This document shows, in pieces, positions 16,701-23,876 of a stretch of 64,000 nt of DNA. Every line of letters begins with the position of its first letter. The stretch's first letter is position 1. Under the pieces are notes generated by a model. It worked only from the letters and a program-made list of their open reading frames with translations, did no database searches and was not told where the DNA came from. The position numbers were made by a program, and so were the translations under genes. The DNA comes from an uncultured Lachnospiraceae bacterium. Lineage in GTDB: Bacteria > Bacillota > Clostridia > Lachnospirales > Lachnospiraceae. The stretch spans positions 1 to 64,000 of the forward strand of contig CAUEYX010000006.1 of the NCBI GenBank assembly GCA_959022495.1, given 5' to 3'.

Positions 16701-16943
16701 CTCTACGAAAGGTTCCACTCCCGGGTCCGCATACTGGCTCTGAAGCTCTGTCCCGTTTTTCTTATTCACCCCGGAACTCGCCTCTCCGTAAAGCGCGAAG
16801 ACAATGGCGTCAAATATGGTCGTCTTCCCCGCGCCGGTATCTCCGGTAATAAGGAAAAGATTCTGGTTCGTCTGTTCAAAATCAATCACAGTCCGCTTCC
16901 CGTAGGACCCGAACGCCTGCATGGTCAGTTTCAGTGGTCTCAC
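13752..16943 (-). CDS. sbcC: Exonuclease subunit SbcC (Rad50-like)
   Basis: Large SMC-like ATPase of 1063 residues that works with SbcD to cut hairpins and process double-strand ends. Walker A is at the N-terminus (TGDTGAGKTTIFDAIVFALY), followed by long heptad-repeat coiled coils interrupted about half-way by the zinc-hook CPVCG (GKPCPVCGSLDHPSP). The C-terminal half of the ATPase has the signature LSGGESFMAALCLALG and Walker B MMFIDEGFGSLD. The start is a GTG that overlaps the sbcD stop codon by four bases (GTGA), so the pair is translationally coupled. Confidence 0.97.
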   Translation of the reverse strand: MRPLKLTMQAFGSYGKRTVIDFEQTNQNLFLITGDTGAGKTTIFDAIVFALYGEASSGVNKKNGTELQSQYADPGVEPFVELVFSETAEGTQEEYTVRRVPRHVRPLKRGSGMKEESGSVVLTMPDGCEYPQKETDRRLEEITGLTKSQFMQVAMIAQGEFMELLRAKSDDKKMIFRRLFHTELYAKIVEELAKRRKGRQQEMAQIRTVCQTEVSHVDVPDNWEGDGELKALKKQILSSDRLSVVDMERLLQMLGDLCGTLEEHCDRAGGEYAAADQAYLEKRDAKNEGMQIFKQFEELEQAERELAECVAVSEEMQEEGQLAQRIRGAYEIQAVYQRYTDAVQSAEKIKKKLTEQEDALPSLIKVQAEAAGISVEAKERLNREIGAFTKVSERVQQSLDILKKIRQAEENADAARDACQKADQAAEDAQKKARELEESERQWRGQSEQLSGAELQWERWQTEWTKTDELEADLTSLRALEEAVEIQKNAAERAGKTFADASRAYDKNNQEYEAMRRIFLNEQAGFIAREQLRPGKPCPVCGSLDHPSPCEITHVHENLSRESLDELERETARLRNAQEQAASDARSAAALLEEKEKNLREMFGKLQLKMKENLPDSSMLGTAAQAEEALVSWRQSLQKEGGRLRERVSAFQNLQRCLQGIDEKKAAAKAAADQAAQKAIEAKAVSAARQAELEHLETSRDYKTEEEAKAALDRAEGQRTDAETAYRSASLAEQEADSARNTAQTLITRYQSELPAWEEAYGQRESDYSRIMEEKDLTEIEWKELAGNYTRGDADNLQKKAEAFHRRKIAAQSRQDSARAAVKDRKHPILEELKAAEDEAEKRMRDAQEAFDEAKTYYRVNKTVYNALVPLMEERGKIMTEHKRLDDLYNLLSGNVSGSRMDIETYVQRCYLERILHAANRRFEEMSAGQFELRMFDIEKAGKGKNRGLDLMVYSTVTGKEREVRTLSGGESFMAALCLALGMADQIQESAAAVSLDMMFIDEGFGSLDEHSRDKAVRVLQNMAGGSRLIGIISHVTELKQEIEDQLIVRRDEEGSHVRWQIS

Positions 16944-18109
16944 TCCTGCGTCACCTCCTGAACCGTATTAATCACATCTTTGAGCAGTTCTTTCATCTCG
17001 TCGTCCGCGTCTTTCAGAAAAGAACAGCACAAATCAAAGGGTTCCGGCTCCTCTTGGACCGCATATCCCCTGCTATAATCCGCTCTCCAGGGCATTTCCC
17101 TGCGGATCTCGAGAAGATTTGGGAACGCGCCGCGGATACGGTCCTGCATGTCAAGGATATCCAAATCCACCTTGTCCGTGAGGATAACGGACACATAATC
17201 CGCGCATCCTTCCCCCAGCACATCCTCCAGGCCTCCCCGGATAACACGCACCTGCCGCAGCGGCTCCAGAGGGATCACCGTTATTTTCCTTTCGCACTGC
17301 CCGGCACCCTTCTTTTCCCCCAGCTCTGCCATCAGAATGCCCTTCTGCTGTCCTGCCTCACTGACCGAGCATGCCAGCGGTGTGCCGCAGTAACGGCAGA
17401 ATTCACTTCCCACCTGCATTGGTTTATGGATATGTCCCAAAGCCGCATAGTCAAACCGGCCCAGAAGATCCGCCGAAACCTCGTCAATATTTCCCACGGT
17501 GCGTATTTCCGATTCCATCCGCTCCACGTCCTCCGCCTTCATTCCCGACGGAAGATAAAACTGATGGCTGACAATTACATTCCGCTCTGCCTGGTTGATC
17601 TCCTCACGTTCGAGCAGACGCCGCAGTGTCTCGTTGTAAGACAGGTTATTTCCATTTTCATCTGTGCCTGTCAGCTGTTTTACCATCGACGGCCTGACAA
17701 ATGGCAGAAGGTAGAAATTCACCGCGCCGAACTCATCCTCCAAAACAACCTTTTCAATGTGTTCTCCCTCTGCCCTCGGAGGCAGGCCGATCATGTGCAC
17801 ATTCTGCCGGGAAAGAACACTTCGCAGGCAGTTTATCCGAGGACCGCTGTCGTGATTTCCGCTGATCAGCATCACAGAAGTATCTGGCAGAGCGGCGGCC
17901 AGCCCGGTAATAAAATGGTCAAATACTTCCACCGCCTCCGCCGACGGCACTGCCTTATCATAAAGATCCCCCGCGATCACAACTGCCTGTGGCCGTTCCC
18001 TGACAGCGGCATCTATAATCTGCTGTAAAATATATTCCTGGTCTTCCCGCAGATCCCGGTTAAAAAGCTTCAGCCCGATGTGCAGGTCCGAAAGATGGAA
18101 AATTTTCAT
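16940..18109 (-). CDS. sbcD: Exonuclease subunit SbcD (Mre11-like nuclease)
   Basis: Manganese-dependent nuclease subunit of 389 residues, partner of SbcC. The N-terminal phosphoesterase motifs FHLSDLHIGLKL, VIAGDLYDKAVPS, LISGNHDSG, VSHQFYL and ALGHIHKP are intact. The C-terminal capping domain extends to EVTQE. The gene is upstream of and overlaps sbcC. No SOS box was found ahead of it. Confidence 0.97.
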   Translation of the reverse strand: MKIFHLSDLHIGLKLFNRDLREDQEYILQQIIDAAVRERPQAVVIAGDLYDKAVPSAEAVEVFDHFITGLAAALPDTSVMLISGNHDSGPRINCLRSVLSRQNVHMIGLPPRAEGEHIEKVVLEDEFGAVNFYLLPFVRPSMVKQLTGTDENGNNLSYNETLRRLLEREEINQAERNVIVSHQFYLPSGMKAEDVERMESEIRTVGNIDEVSADLLGRFDYAALGHIHKPMQVGSEFCRYCGTPLACSVSEAGQQKGILMAELGEKKGAGQCERKITVIPLEPLRQVRVIRGGLEDVLGEGCADYVSVILTDKVDLDILDMQDRIRGAFPNLLEIRREMPWRADYSRGYAVQEEPEPFDLCCSFLKDADDEMKELLKDVINTVQEVTQE

Positions 18110-18180
18110 CTGAGCGCCCTCCTATCCTGTCATATTGTCTGAAATCTTCTGCCCTTCTAAATGTTCATGCATCAATCCAC

Positions 18181-18966
18181 TCAGAAAAATAGAAGCACAG
18201 CAGCCACCGCGCAGATTGTGCTTAACAGCGTTCCCAGAAGATAGTATTCCGCAAACACCTGATCTCTTGATATCCTGTCATACCGCGCAATTGATTTTGC
18301 AGTCAGTACAAGTCCCACCGCGGAATACTGGCCAATGGAGATAAATACGGTCATTATGATTCGTTCAAGGGTCCCAATCATTCTTCCCGCATTCCTATCC
18401 TCTCTGCCAGAGCTTTTTTTCGCAGAAATAGGTTCTTCTTTATCTGACGGCCTGTACCCGGAAAGAATATTTGCTATAAAGAGATTGACCGGTTTATGAA
18501 TCATCAGCAGGACTGACGCCCACTGAAGAAATACCGTTTCCGGCATACCAAATACATCAAAAAGCTCCCCTGCCCACTGACCGTATAATTCTGCGATGTC
18601 TGCAGAGCGCATCCAGTATGTGATGCCAAGAATCAGCACAAGATGCGCTGCCTGGTCGATGAGGAAAACATTTCTCTTTTCCGCAGGAGTACTCAAAAAA
18701 TGAGGCTTTTTCTGAAGAATAAAGCAGATCGCGTATTTCGCTGTATCGATCAAAGCATGTCCAAAGACAAATGCGAGAATATATCCTGCTTTCATCCCCG
18801 GCAGAAAAAGAAGGAATAGGACACATGAGAACGCCGCATAGATCAGGCAGTGATAAATCGTCCATAAAAAACTCCTCTGTTTCCTGTCCGCCATTTTCTG
18901 TGTCTGAACATAAAAGTCCCCTGTCAGGTGTACACAGAATAGAATCATAAAAATTGTTTTAATCAT
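18181..18966 (-). CDS. DUF3307 family membrane protein
   Basis: An integral membrane protein of 261 residues with about six hydrophobic segments; the N-terminal motif FCVHLTGDFYVQTQKMADRK is typical of DUF3307. A cytoplasmic charged loop (RPSDKEEPISAKKSSGRED) lies past the middle. Its function is not known. The ATG at 18966 overlaps the end of satD by eight bases (ATGATTAA), so translation is coupled to it. SatD-DUF3307 pairing recurs in Firmicutes, which suggests that SatD acts with or regulates this protein. The longer frame to 18996 lacks a ribosome binding site. Confidence 0.82.
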   Translation of the reverse strand: MIKTIFMILFCVHLTGDFYVQTQKMADRKQRSFLWTIYHCLIYAAFSCVLFLLFLPGMKAGYILAFVFGHALIDTAKYAICFILQKKPHFLSTPAEKRNVFLIDQAAHLVLILGITYWMRSADIAELYGQWAGELFDVFGMPETVFLQWASVLLMIHKPVNLFIANILSGYRPSDKEEPISAKKSSGREDRNAGRMIGTLERIIMTVFISIGQYSAVGLVLTAKSIARYDRISRDQVFAEYYLLGTLLSTICAVAAVLLFF

Positions 18967-19639
18967 ATTGTATCTCCCCGAGTATTTCGGCCACATTCCT
19001 TAACGTGTTTTCATAAGTATAATAACTGCCCGCCGCCAGTGCTTTCTGGACGGTGGGCTGTGAGATAGACAGCCTGCGCGCGGTATTCTGCTGTCCGTCT
19101 CTATACAGGAACATGTCCCATATAATTTCTCTCTGCCGGTCGGTCCAGCCGCTCTCCATCACATAAATCAAGTCAAAAATCGTGTTCAGGAGCACTTCTG
19201 TCCTGTGATCCGGCGCATCCATCTTGAAACAGATATCCGCGGGCACAGAACGATTTTTCTTTTCCTGCTCTTTCAGCAGCTCCACTGCTTCCCGCGCGCG
19301 GTGATATGCGGGGCCGTCGGCGCCCAGCGCCATCTCTTCCCTGATATCTGTGGTAATCTGTCCGAAGCCGATGCCGAACCGAAGCCGGACCGGGTACATC
19401 TGCATTCTGATCTCATTGATGATATTGAGAACACCTTCCCCTGTACGCAGAAGCCCTTGAAATTCATCACCCAGTGTAATAAGAAACTTGGAAGTAATTT
19501 CTTTCTCATATTTTTTATTGATGCCGTCCAGAATTTCCTGCAGGCCTGTTTGAACTTCCTTCCTGCATGACAAATGTCTGGAATCTTTTATATCCCCTAT
19601 GACCGCCACGAAAGAATGTTTTGTATCTGAATGATTCAT
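18959..19639 (-). CDS. SatD family protein with C-terminal HTH
   Basis: A 226-residue cytosolic protein of the SatD family, named after the Streptococcus sat operon. The N-terminal part (FVAVIGDIKDSRHLSCRKEV, LITLGDEFQGLL, RLRFGIGFGQITTDI) resembles a nucleotidyl-cyclase-like fold. The C-terminus is a helix-turn-helix (QNTARRLSISQPTVQKALAA), suggesting DNA binding. I choose the ATG at 19639 with GGAGGA six bases ahead; the longer frame starts at a TTG upstream of this site. The promoter carries three copies of a 22-base repeat, one inside the spacer, so autoregulation by the HTH is a testable inference. Followed by the coupled DUF3307 gene. Confidence 0.85.
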   Translation of the reverse strand: MNHSDTKHSFVAVIGDIKDSRHLSCRKEVQTGLQEILDGINKKYEKEITSKFLITLGDEFQGLLRTGEGVLNIINEIRMQMYPVRLRFGIGFGQITTDIREEMALGADGPAYHRAREAVELLKEQEKKNRSVPADICFKMDAPDHRTEVLLNTIFDLIYVMESGWTDRQREIIWDMFLYRDGQQNTARRLSISQPTVQKALAAGSYYTYENTLRNVAEILGEIQYD

Positions 19640-19660
19640 GCTTTGTCCTCCTATACTCAA

Positions 19661-19744
19661 ATTATATAGCCAAAAACATGAATAATCAAGTTTTATTCAT
19701 ATATTTAGCTATAATTTTATTTTATAGCTAAAAACATGAATAAT
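19661..19744 (-). promoter_or_regulatory. satD promoter with a three-copy operator array
   Basis: On the minus strand, -35 TTGATT (19684-19689), a 17-base spacer and -10 TATAAT (19661-19666). A 22-base unit, TATAGCYAAAAACATGAATA plus AT on the plus strand, occurs at 19665-19686 and 19723-19744 (21 of 22 identical). An inverted copy lies at 19692-19713 (19 of 22). The first copy fills the promoter spacer. Confidence 0.8.
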
Positions 19745-19778
19745 TTACTTTTTAATTGCACTCTTTCCGGAGGTGAAT

Positions 19779-22136
19779 TCACCACCTTCTATTTCTGGCT
19801 TCACAGTGTCCCATCCCATTTTTCATCAGCAGTTCTGTCAAATACTTCTGCCCCTTTTCTGTATACAAAAAAATTTCATATGTATTCCCCTTCGAACTGA
19901 TCCGTTCTTCTGCCCTGATTCCGGCTTCCCTGCCTTTCTCTGTAAGGATTTTTCTCGTATAACCATTCTGGAACTTCTGTTCCAGGCAGCCCTCCTTAAT
20001 GAGCACCTCCGTCAGGCGCTTTATGGTCAGCCGTTTCATCCTCTTCTCATCCCGCAGTTCATTAATCTGTGCCACAAATTCACTGATCGTTGTCTCCGGG
20101 AGATACCGAATCCCCTCCATCATCTCCCCGGTCAGGCAGAATTCCGATTTCTTTCCTGACGGTTTCTTCTCTGTCAGGGGTTTCTCCTGCGCTTGTCCGC
20201 CTGCTCCCCATGCTTCTCTGTCTCCTCCGGTTACTGCCTGAATCTGATTAAGGAACCTTCCGCCGTACTGTTCCACCTTTTTCGCGCCCATGCCGTTCAC
20301 ATTCAGCATCTCCTCTTCCGTAAGCGGGATTTTGACGCACATATCCCTCAATGTCTTATCTGACGCCACCACGTACGGCGGGACAGACCGTTCCCGGGCA
20401 AGGAGTGTCCGCAGGCTGCGCAGTTCTTCGAACAGTTTTCTTCCTTTCTCAGTCAGTTCCTCTGTCTGGAAGACGTTTGCCGTGCCCCCTTTCCGCTTTG
20501 TAGAAACGGAGTCCGCAAAATGCTCTGTATCCTCCTTCCTCAACCGGATCAGAAATGGGGAAGCATGATTCGGAACATCCGCCAGCCTTCCCTCCAAATC
20601 CAAAAGTTCTTCCGACTTCCGCGTCAGCTTCAGCAGCGCGTATTTATCTTCTGTCTGCCTGAGATACCCCTGCTCCAGCATAGTACGGATCACCTCTTTG
20701 ATCCGCGTCTGTCCATACGATCTCTGGCTGCCGTAAGCCGGATTCTGATCCATCCCATAATTCCGGATCTTTGCCGTGTTCTCCCCCAGCAGGGTCCCGG
20801 CAATTACATTTATGCCGAAACGCTGTCCGGAAGTGCGGATACACCGGACCACATCCGCCGCAGCCTCGGATGCGTCCATTTCTTCAAACTCTTCCAGGCA
20901 GTTGGAACAATTCCCGCATGTATCCCCGGCCCGCTCTCCAAAATAGCTCAGGATGCAGCCTCTGAGACATTTTGTAGTTGTACAGTAAGCTTCCATCTTC
21001 CGCAGTCGTTCTGTGTCCTGACTCTGTATAAGCCGCAGTTCTTCCCCTGTGTATTCTCTGTAGTTCTCCCGGCTCTCCAGGAGCATCCGGTTGATCATGG
21101 TATCCTGGGGCGAATAATAGAGAATGCATTCCGCCGGCTCCCCATCTCTTCCGGCTCTGCCCGCCTCCTGATAGTAATTTTCCATACTCTGTGGCATATT
21201 GTAGTGCAGTACATACCGGACATTCGATTTATCAATCCCCATTCCAAATGCATTCGTGGCAATGATCACTTTCATTCGGTCGTAGATAAAGTCCTCCTGG
21301 CTCAGCTTTCTCGCCTCAGCGCTCATTCCCGCATGGTAGCGCCCCACAGAAAATCCGGCATTTTCCAGATAAAGATACAGCTCATCCACACCCTTTCTGG
21401 TGGCGCAGTAAATGATGCCGCTTTCTTCCCTATGGTCATTCAGATATGCAGAGATCTGTTCTTTTTTATCTTTTCCCCTGCGGACTTCAAAATAGAGGTT
21501 CTCGCGGTCAAACCCGGTTACCGTCTCATAGGGCTGTATCAGCTGAAGGGAATCCAGAATATCCTCCCTCACCCGTTCTGTGGCAGTGGCCGTGAACGCG
21601 GAAACCACCGGGCGGACCGGAAGCTGGCAGAGAAAAGAGAGAATCCTCACATAACTCGGACGGAAATCCTGTCCCCACTGCGAGATACAGTGGGCTTCAT
21701 CTACAGTAAGCATAGAGAGTTCCGCATGGCATGCGAAATCAAGAAAGCGTGGTGTCTCCAGACGCTCCGGCGCCACGTAAATGATCTTATATCTTCCCGT
21801 TTTAGCCAGTTCCAGCGCTTTGGCAGTCTGTGCTTCTGTCAGGGAACTGTTAATATATGCCGCGTGTACTCCCGCCTCGTTCAATGCTTTGACCTGGTCC
21901 ATCATCAGGGAAATCAGCGGAGAGACTACCACTGTAATCCCAGGCATCAGAAGCGCCGGAATTTGATAACACAGAGATTTCCCTGCCCCGGTCGGCATGA
22001 CTGCAAGGATATCCCTGCCGGCGAGAATCTGATCAATCACCTCTTCCTGACCCGGTCGGAACGTGTCATATCCAAAATATGTTTTCAAAATCTGCTTTTT
22101 CCCTTTTTCATTCTGGTCCTGTTCACGGCTTATCAT
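19779..22136 (-). CDS. recQ: ATP-dependent DNA helicase RecQ
   Basis: 3'-5' superfamily 2 helicase of 785 residues. Motifs seen include FGYDTFRPGQEEVIDQIL, Walker A AVMPTGAGKSLCYQ, DEAHCISQWGQDFRPSY (DEAH box), SAFTATATERV and QEAGRAGRDGEPAEC. These are followed by the zinc-binding cysteines (CTTTKCLRGCILSYFGE, CGNCSNCLEEF), an RQC winged helix, an HRDC domain (LRDMCVKIPLTEEEMLNVNG) and a C-terminal extension with a further RQC-like helical part. It is longer than the roughly 600-residue E. coli enzyme. I choose the ATG at 22136 with AAAGGAG eight bases ahead rather than the TTG at 22205, leaving 61 bases after the MFS gene. Confidence 0.95.
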   Translation of the reverse strand: MISREQDQNEKGKKQILKTYFGYDTFRPGQEEVIDQILAGRDILAVMPTGAGKSLCYQIPALLMPGITVVVSPLISLMMDQVKALNEAGVHAAYINSSLTEAQTAKALELAKTGRYKIIYVAPERLETPRFLDFACHAELSMLTVDEAHCISQWGQDFRPSYVRILSFLCQLPVRPVVSAFTATATERVREDILDSLQLIQPYETVTGFDRENLYFEVRRGKDKKEQISAYLNDHREESGIIYCATRKGVDELYLYLENAGFSVGRYHAGMSAEARKLSQEDFIYDRMKVIIATNAFGMGIDKSNVRYVLHYNMPQSMENYYQEAGRAGRDGEPAECILYYSPQDTMINRMLLESRENYREYTGEELRLIQSQDTERLRKMEAYCTTTKCLRGCILSYFGERAGDTCGNCSNCLEEFEEMDASEAAADVVRCIRTSGQRFGINVIAGTLLGENTAKIRNYGMDQNPAYGSQRSYGQTRIKEVIRTMLEQGYLRQTEDKYALLKLTRKSEELLDLEGRLADVPNHASPFLIRLRKEDTEHFADSVSTKRKGGTANVFQTEELTEKGRKLFEELRSLRTLLARERSVPPYVVASDKTLRDMCVKIPLTEEEMLNVNGMGAKKVEQYGGRFLNQIQAVTGGDREAWGAGGQAQEKPLTEKKPSGKKSEFCLTGEMMEGIRYLPETTISEFVAQINELRDEKRMKRLTIKRLTEVLIKEGCLEQKFQNGYTRKILTEKGREAGIRAEERISSKGNTYEIFLYTEKGQKYLTELLMKNGMGHCEARNRRW

Positions 22137-22197
22137 CTGTTTCGCTCCTTTGGTTCTGTTTCTTATAGTTCTTTTCAGTATAACATTTCTAAGTGTT

Positions 22198-23412
22198 TTA
22201 CTCAAAATTTCTTTTCTCTTTTCTTTCCACGATTACATACACCGCCCCTGCCAGCGGCATTGTCACCATAAGCGCCGGGTAAAACCATCGGATATCCAGC
22301 CCGCCATACAGAGCCCCTCCGATCATCGGACCCAGCGTCATGCCCAGGTCCAGTCCAATATAGTATGTGCTGTTGGCAAGCCCCCTTCTTCCTTCCCCCG
22401 CAAGCAGGACTGCCCTGGACTGACACACGGAACTCATCACTCCATACCCGCCTGCCAGGAACAATGACGCCAGAAACATTTCCACGCGGCTGTGCATTAT
22501 TGCAAGCAGCAGGATGGCAAAAAGCTCAGATACACATCCCGCGGCAAGAAACACCCGAAACGGAAGTTTATCAAAAAAACCGCGCAGAACCAGTCTCAGC
22601 ACAATCAGCACCACCGCGTAAGACGGAAAAAACATACTGACTGTAAGATCAAGATTTCTCGCTTCCACATAGGTAACCAGGAAAGACTGAGTTGCGCAAT
22701 ACGGAATGGCAAACAGCATTATAATCAGCGCAGTCGGCAGGACCTTGACATCAATCAGCTCCAGTCTCTTTTTCTTTCTTCCTGGAGACTGCCCGTTCAT
22801 CTCATCCTTTTCCCGGACATCCGAATCTTCCTCTGCCGTGTCTCTCCCCGGCTCTCCTTTATCCCCTATGAACTGGATCACCACAATAAATGCCGCGGAA
22901 AAAATAACCGCGATCCCGAAAGCCGCCCGGTATCCCCAGACCTGATAAACTCTGACTCCCAGAGCCGGGGCCGCAGCCATGGCGAGGGCATTCATCGTCC
23001 CGTAAATCCCCATCCCTGAACCAATCTTATCTTTCGGCAGCATATCGGACATCCAGGCGGCCATGCACACAGAGCAAAAAGCAAAACCAACACCGTTGAC
23101 AAGACGGAACAGTACAACAATGGCCGCGTTATGAGCCAGGATATACCCCGCGCCCGCCGCTGCCATCAGCGCGGCTCCGATCATTGAGAGCCGGTATTTA
23201 CTGATCCTGTCTGCCAGGTTTCCCGCAAATGGGCGGCAGAACAGGGAGCAGAGATTCATCAGCCCGCCTGCGAAACCCATCACCGCCGCGGACCCTCCGA
23301 TACTTTTTATAAAGCCTGGAATCAAGGGAGTCGCCAGCATGGGGGCTGCCATGTAAAAGAAAGCTGCCGCCAGCACAAATATAATATCTTTTGAGTAAAT
23401 ACGCTGTTTCAT
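22198..23412 (-). CDS. Major facilitator superfamily transporter
   Basis: An inner-membrane secondary transporter of 404 residues with about twelve hydrophobic segments split by a charged central loop (KGEPGRDTAEEDSDVREKDE). The motif-A region CRPFAGNLADRISKYRLSM after the second helix is typical of the drug/metabolite exporter groups. The substrate cannot be predicted. The ATG at 23412, preceded by AAAAGGAG, fits better than the first ATG at 23442, which has no ribosome binding site. Same direction as recQ, with 61 bases between them. Confidence 0.88.
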   Translation of the reverse strand: MKQRIYSKDIIFVLAAAFFYMAAPMLATPLIPGFIKSIGGSAAVMGFAGGLMNLCSLFCRPFAGNLADRISKYRLSMIGAALMAAAGAGYILAHNAAIVVLFRLVNGVGFAFCSVCMAAWMSDMLPKDKIGSGMGIYGTMNALAMAAAPALGVRVYQVWGYRAAFGIAVIFSAAFIVVIQFIGDKGEPGRDTAEEDSDVREKDEMNGQSPGRKKKRLELIDVKVLPTALIIMLFAIPYCATQSFLVTYVEARNLDLTVSMFFPSYAVVLIVLRLVLRGFFDKLPFRVFLAAGCVSELFAILLLAIMHSRVEMFLASLFLAGGYGVMSSVCQSRAVLLAGEGRRGLANSTYYIGLDLGMTLGPMIGGALYGGLDIRWFYPALMVTMPLAGAVYVIVERKEKRNFE

Positions 23413-23576
23413 AAACGCTGCATCTCCTTTTTGCACAATCATTTCAGGTCAGAGAATTTCTCTTTATTTCTTTCAAAAGACATACGGGGAGAGTATAATA
23501 AAACGTGATATTCTATGATATAGCATATCCGAAATATGGCTGAACATTACAATCATGATAAAAGAGGTATGAAATA

Positions 23577-23661
23577 TGCAGTATACTGTTCCAGAACAGC
23601 GCGCAGAACATTAAAAAACGCTCCTGCCCTTTCCAAGGAGGGGGAACGTTCTTTTTCAGAG
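23577..23661 (+). other. Short open frame followed by a terminator-like hairpin in an otherwise empty region
   Basis: The 433-base gap 23443-23875 has no convincing gene. On the plus strand, TATAAT at 23494-23499 could be a -10 box without a clear -35. A 12-codon frame (MQYTVPEQRAEH) at 23577-23615 ends just before a hairpin (AACGCTCCT... with ...GGAGGGGGAACGTT) and CTTTTTC. The arrangement recalls a leader peptide with attenuator, but only decayed coding sequence follows, ending with QLLGSEEAFGLEKLFTLF and a stop at 23791-23793. It may be a gene remnant. Confidence 0.3.
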
Positions 23662-23808
23662 GTTTTTACGGATCATATTTCCGAACAGCTTCTGGTCTAT
23701 TTTGTATTCACTTATTTCTGCGGCGCAGTTTACAATACAGCTGCTGGGCAGCGAAGAGGCCTTCGGGCTGGAGAAGCTTTTTACGCTGTTCTAGAGATCC
23801 TGTCCCAG

Positions 23809-23876
23809 ACGCATATGCGGATACTCCCTTCCTAAATGTCCTGCAATATACTGCATTGGATTGTCCGTATATGCGT
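23809..23876. repeat. Long inverted repeat after the ABC-F gene
   Basis: Thirteen-base arms (23809-23821 and 23864-23876) match as inverted copies with one mismatch. They enclose 42 bases that contain an inner TGCA-ATATAC-TGCA palindrome. The repeat touches the stop codon of the ABC-F gene, so it would form a structured 3' end of that mRNA. No U-tract is present. Confidence 0.5.

Noticed and set aside
16934..18028. 364-codon open frame on the plus strand opposite sbcD
   Set aside because: Antisense shadow; sbcD carries all nuclease motifs.
20520..22271. 583-codon open frame on the plus strand opposite recQ
   Set aside because: It is a mirror frame of a strongly conserved gene and has no recognisable domains or ribosome binding site.
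23536..23835. 99-codon plus-strand frame in the gap before the ABC-F gene
   Set aside because: It crosses the terminator-like hairpin, has low-complexity Arg/Ala content and no known motif; only the shorter leader-like frame is kept as a possibility.
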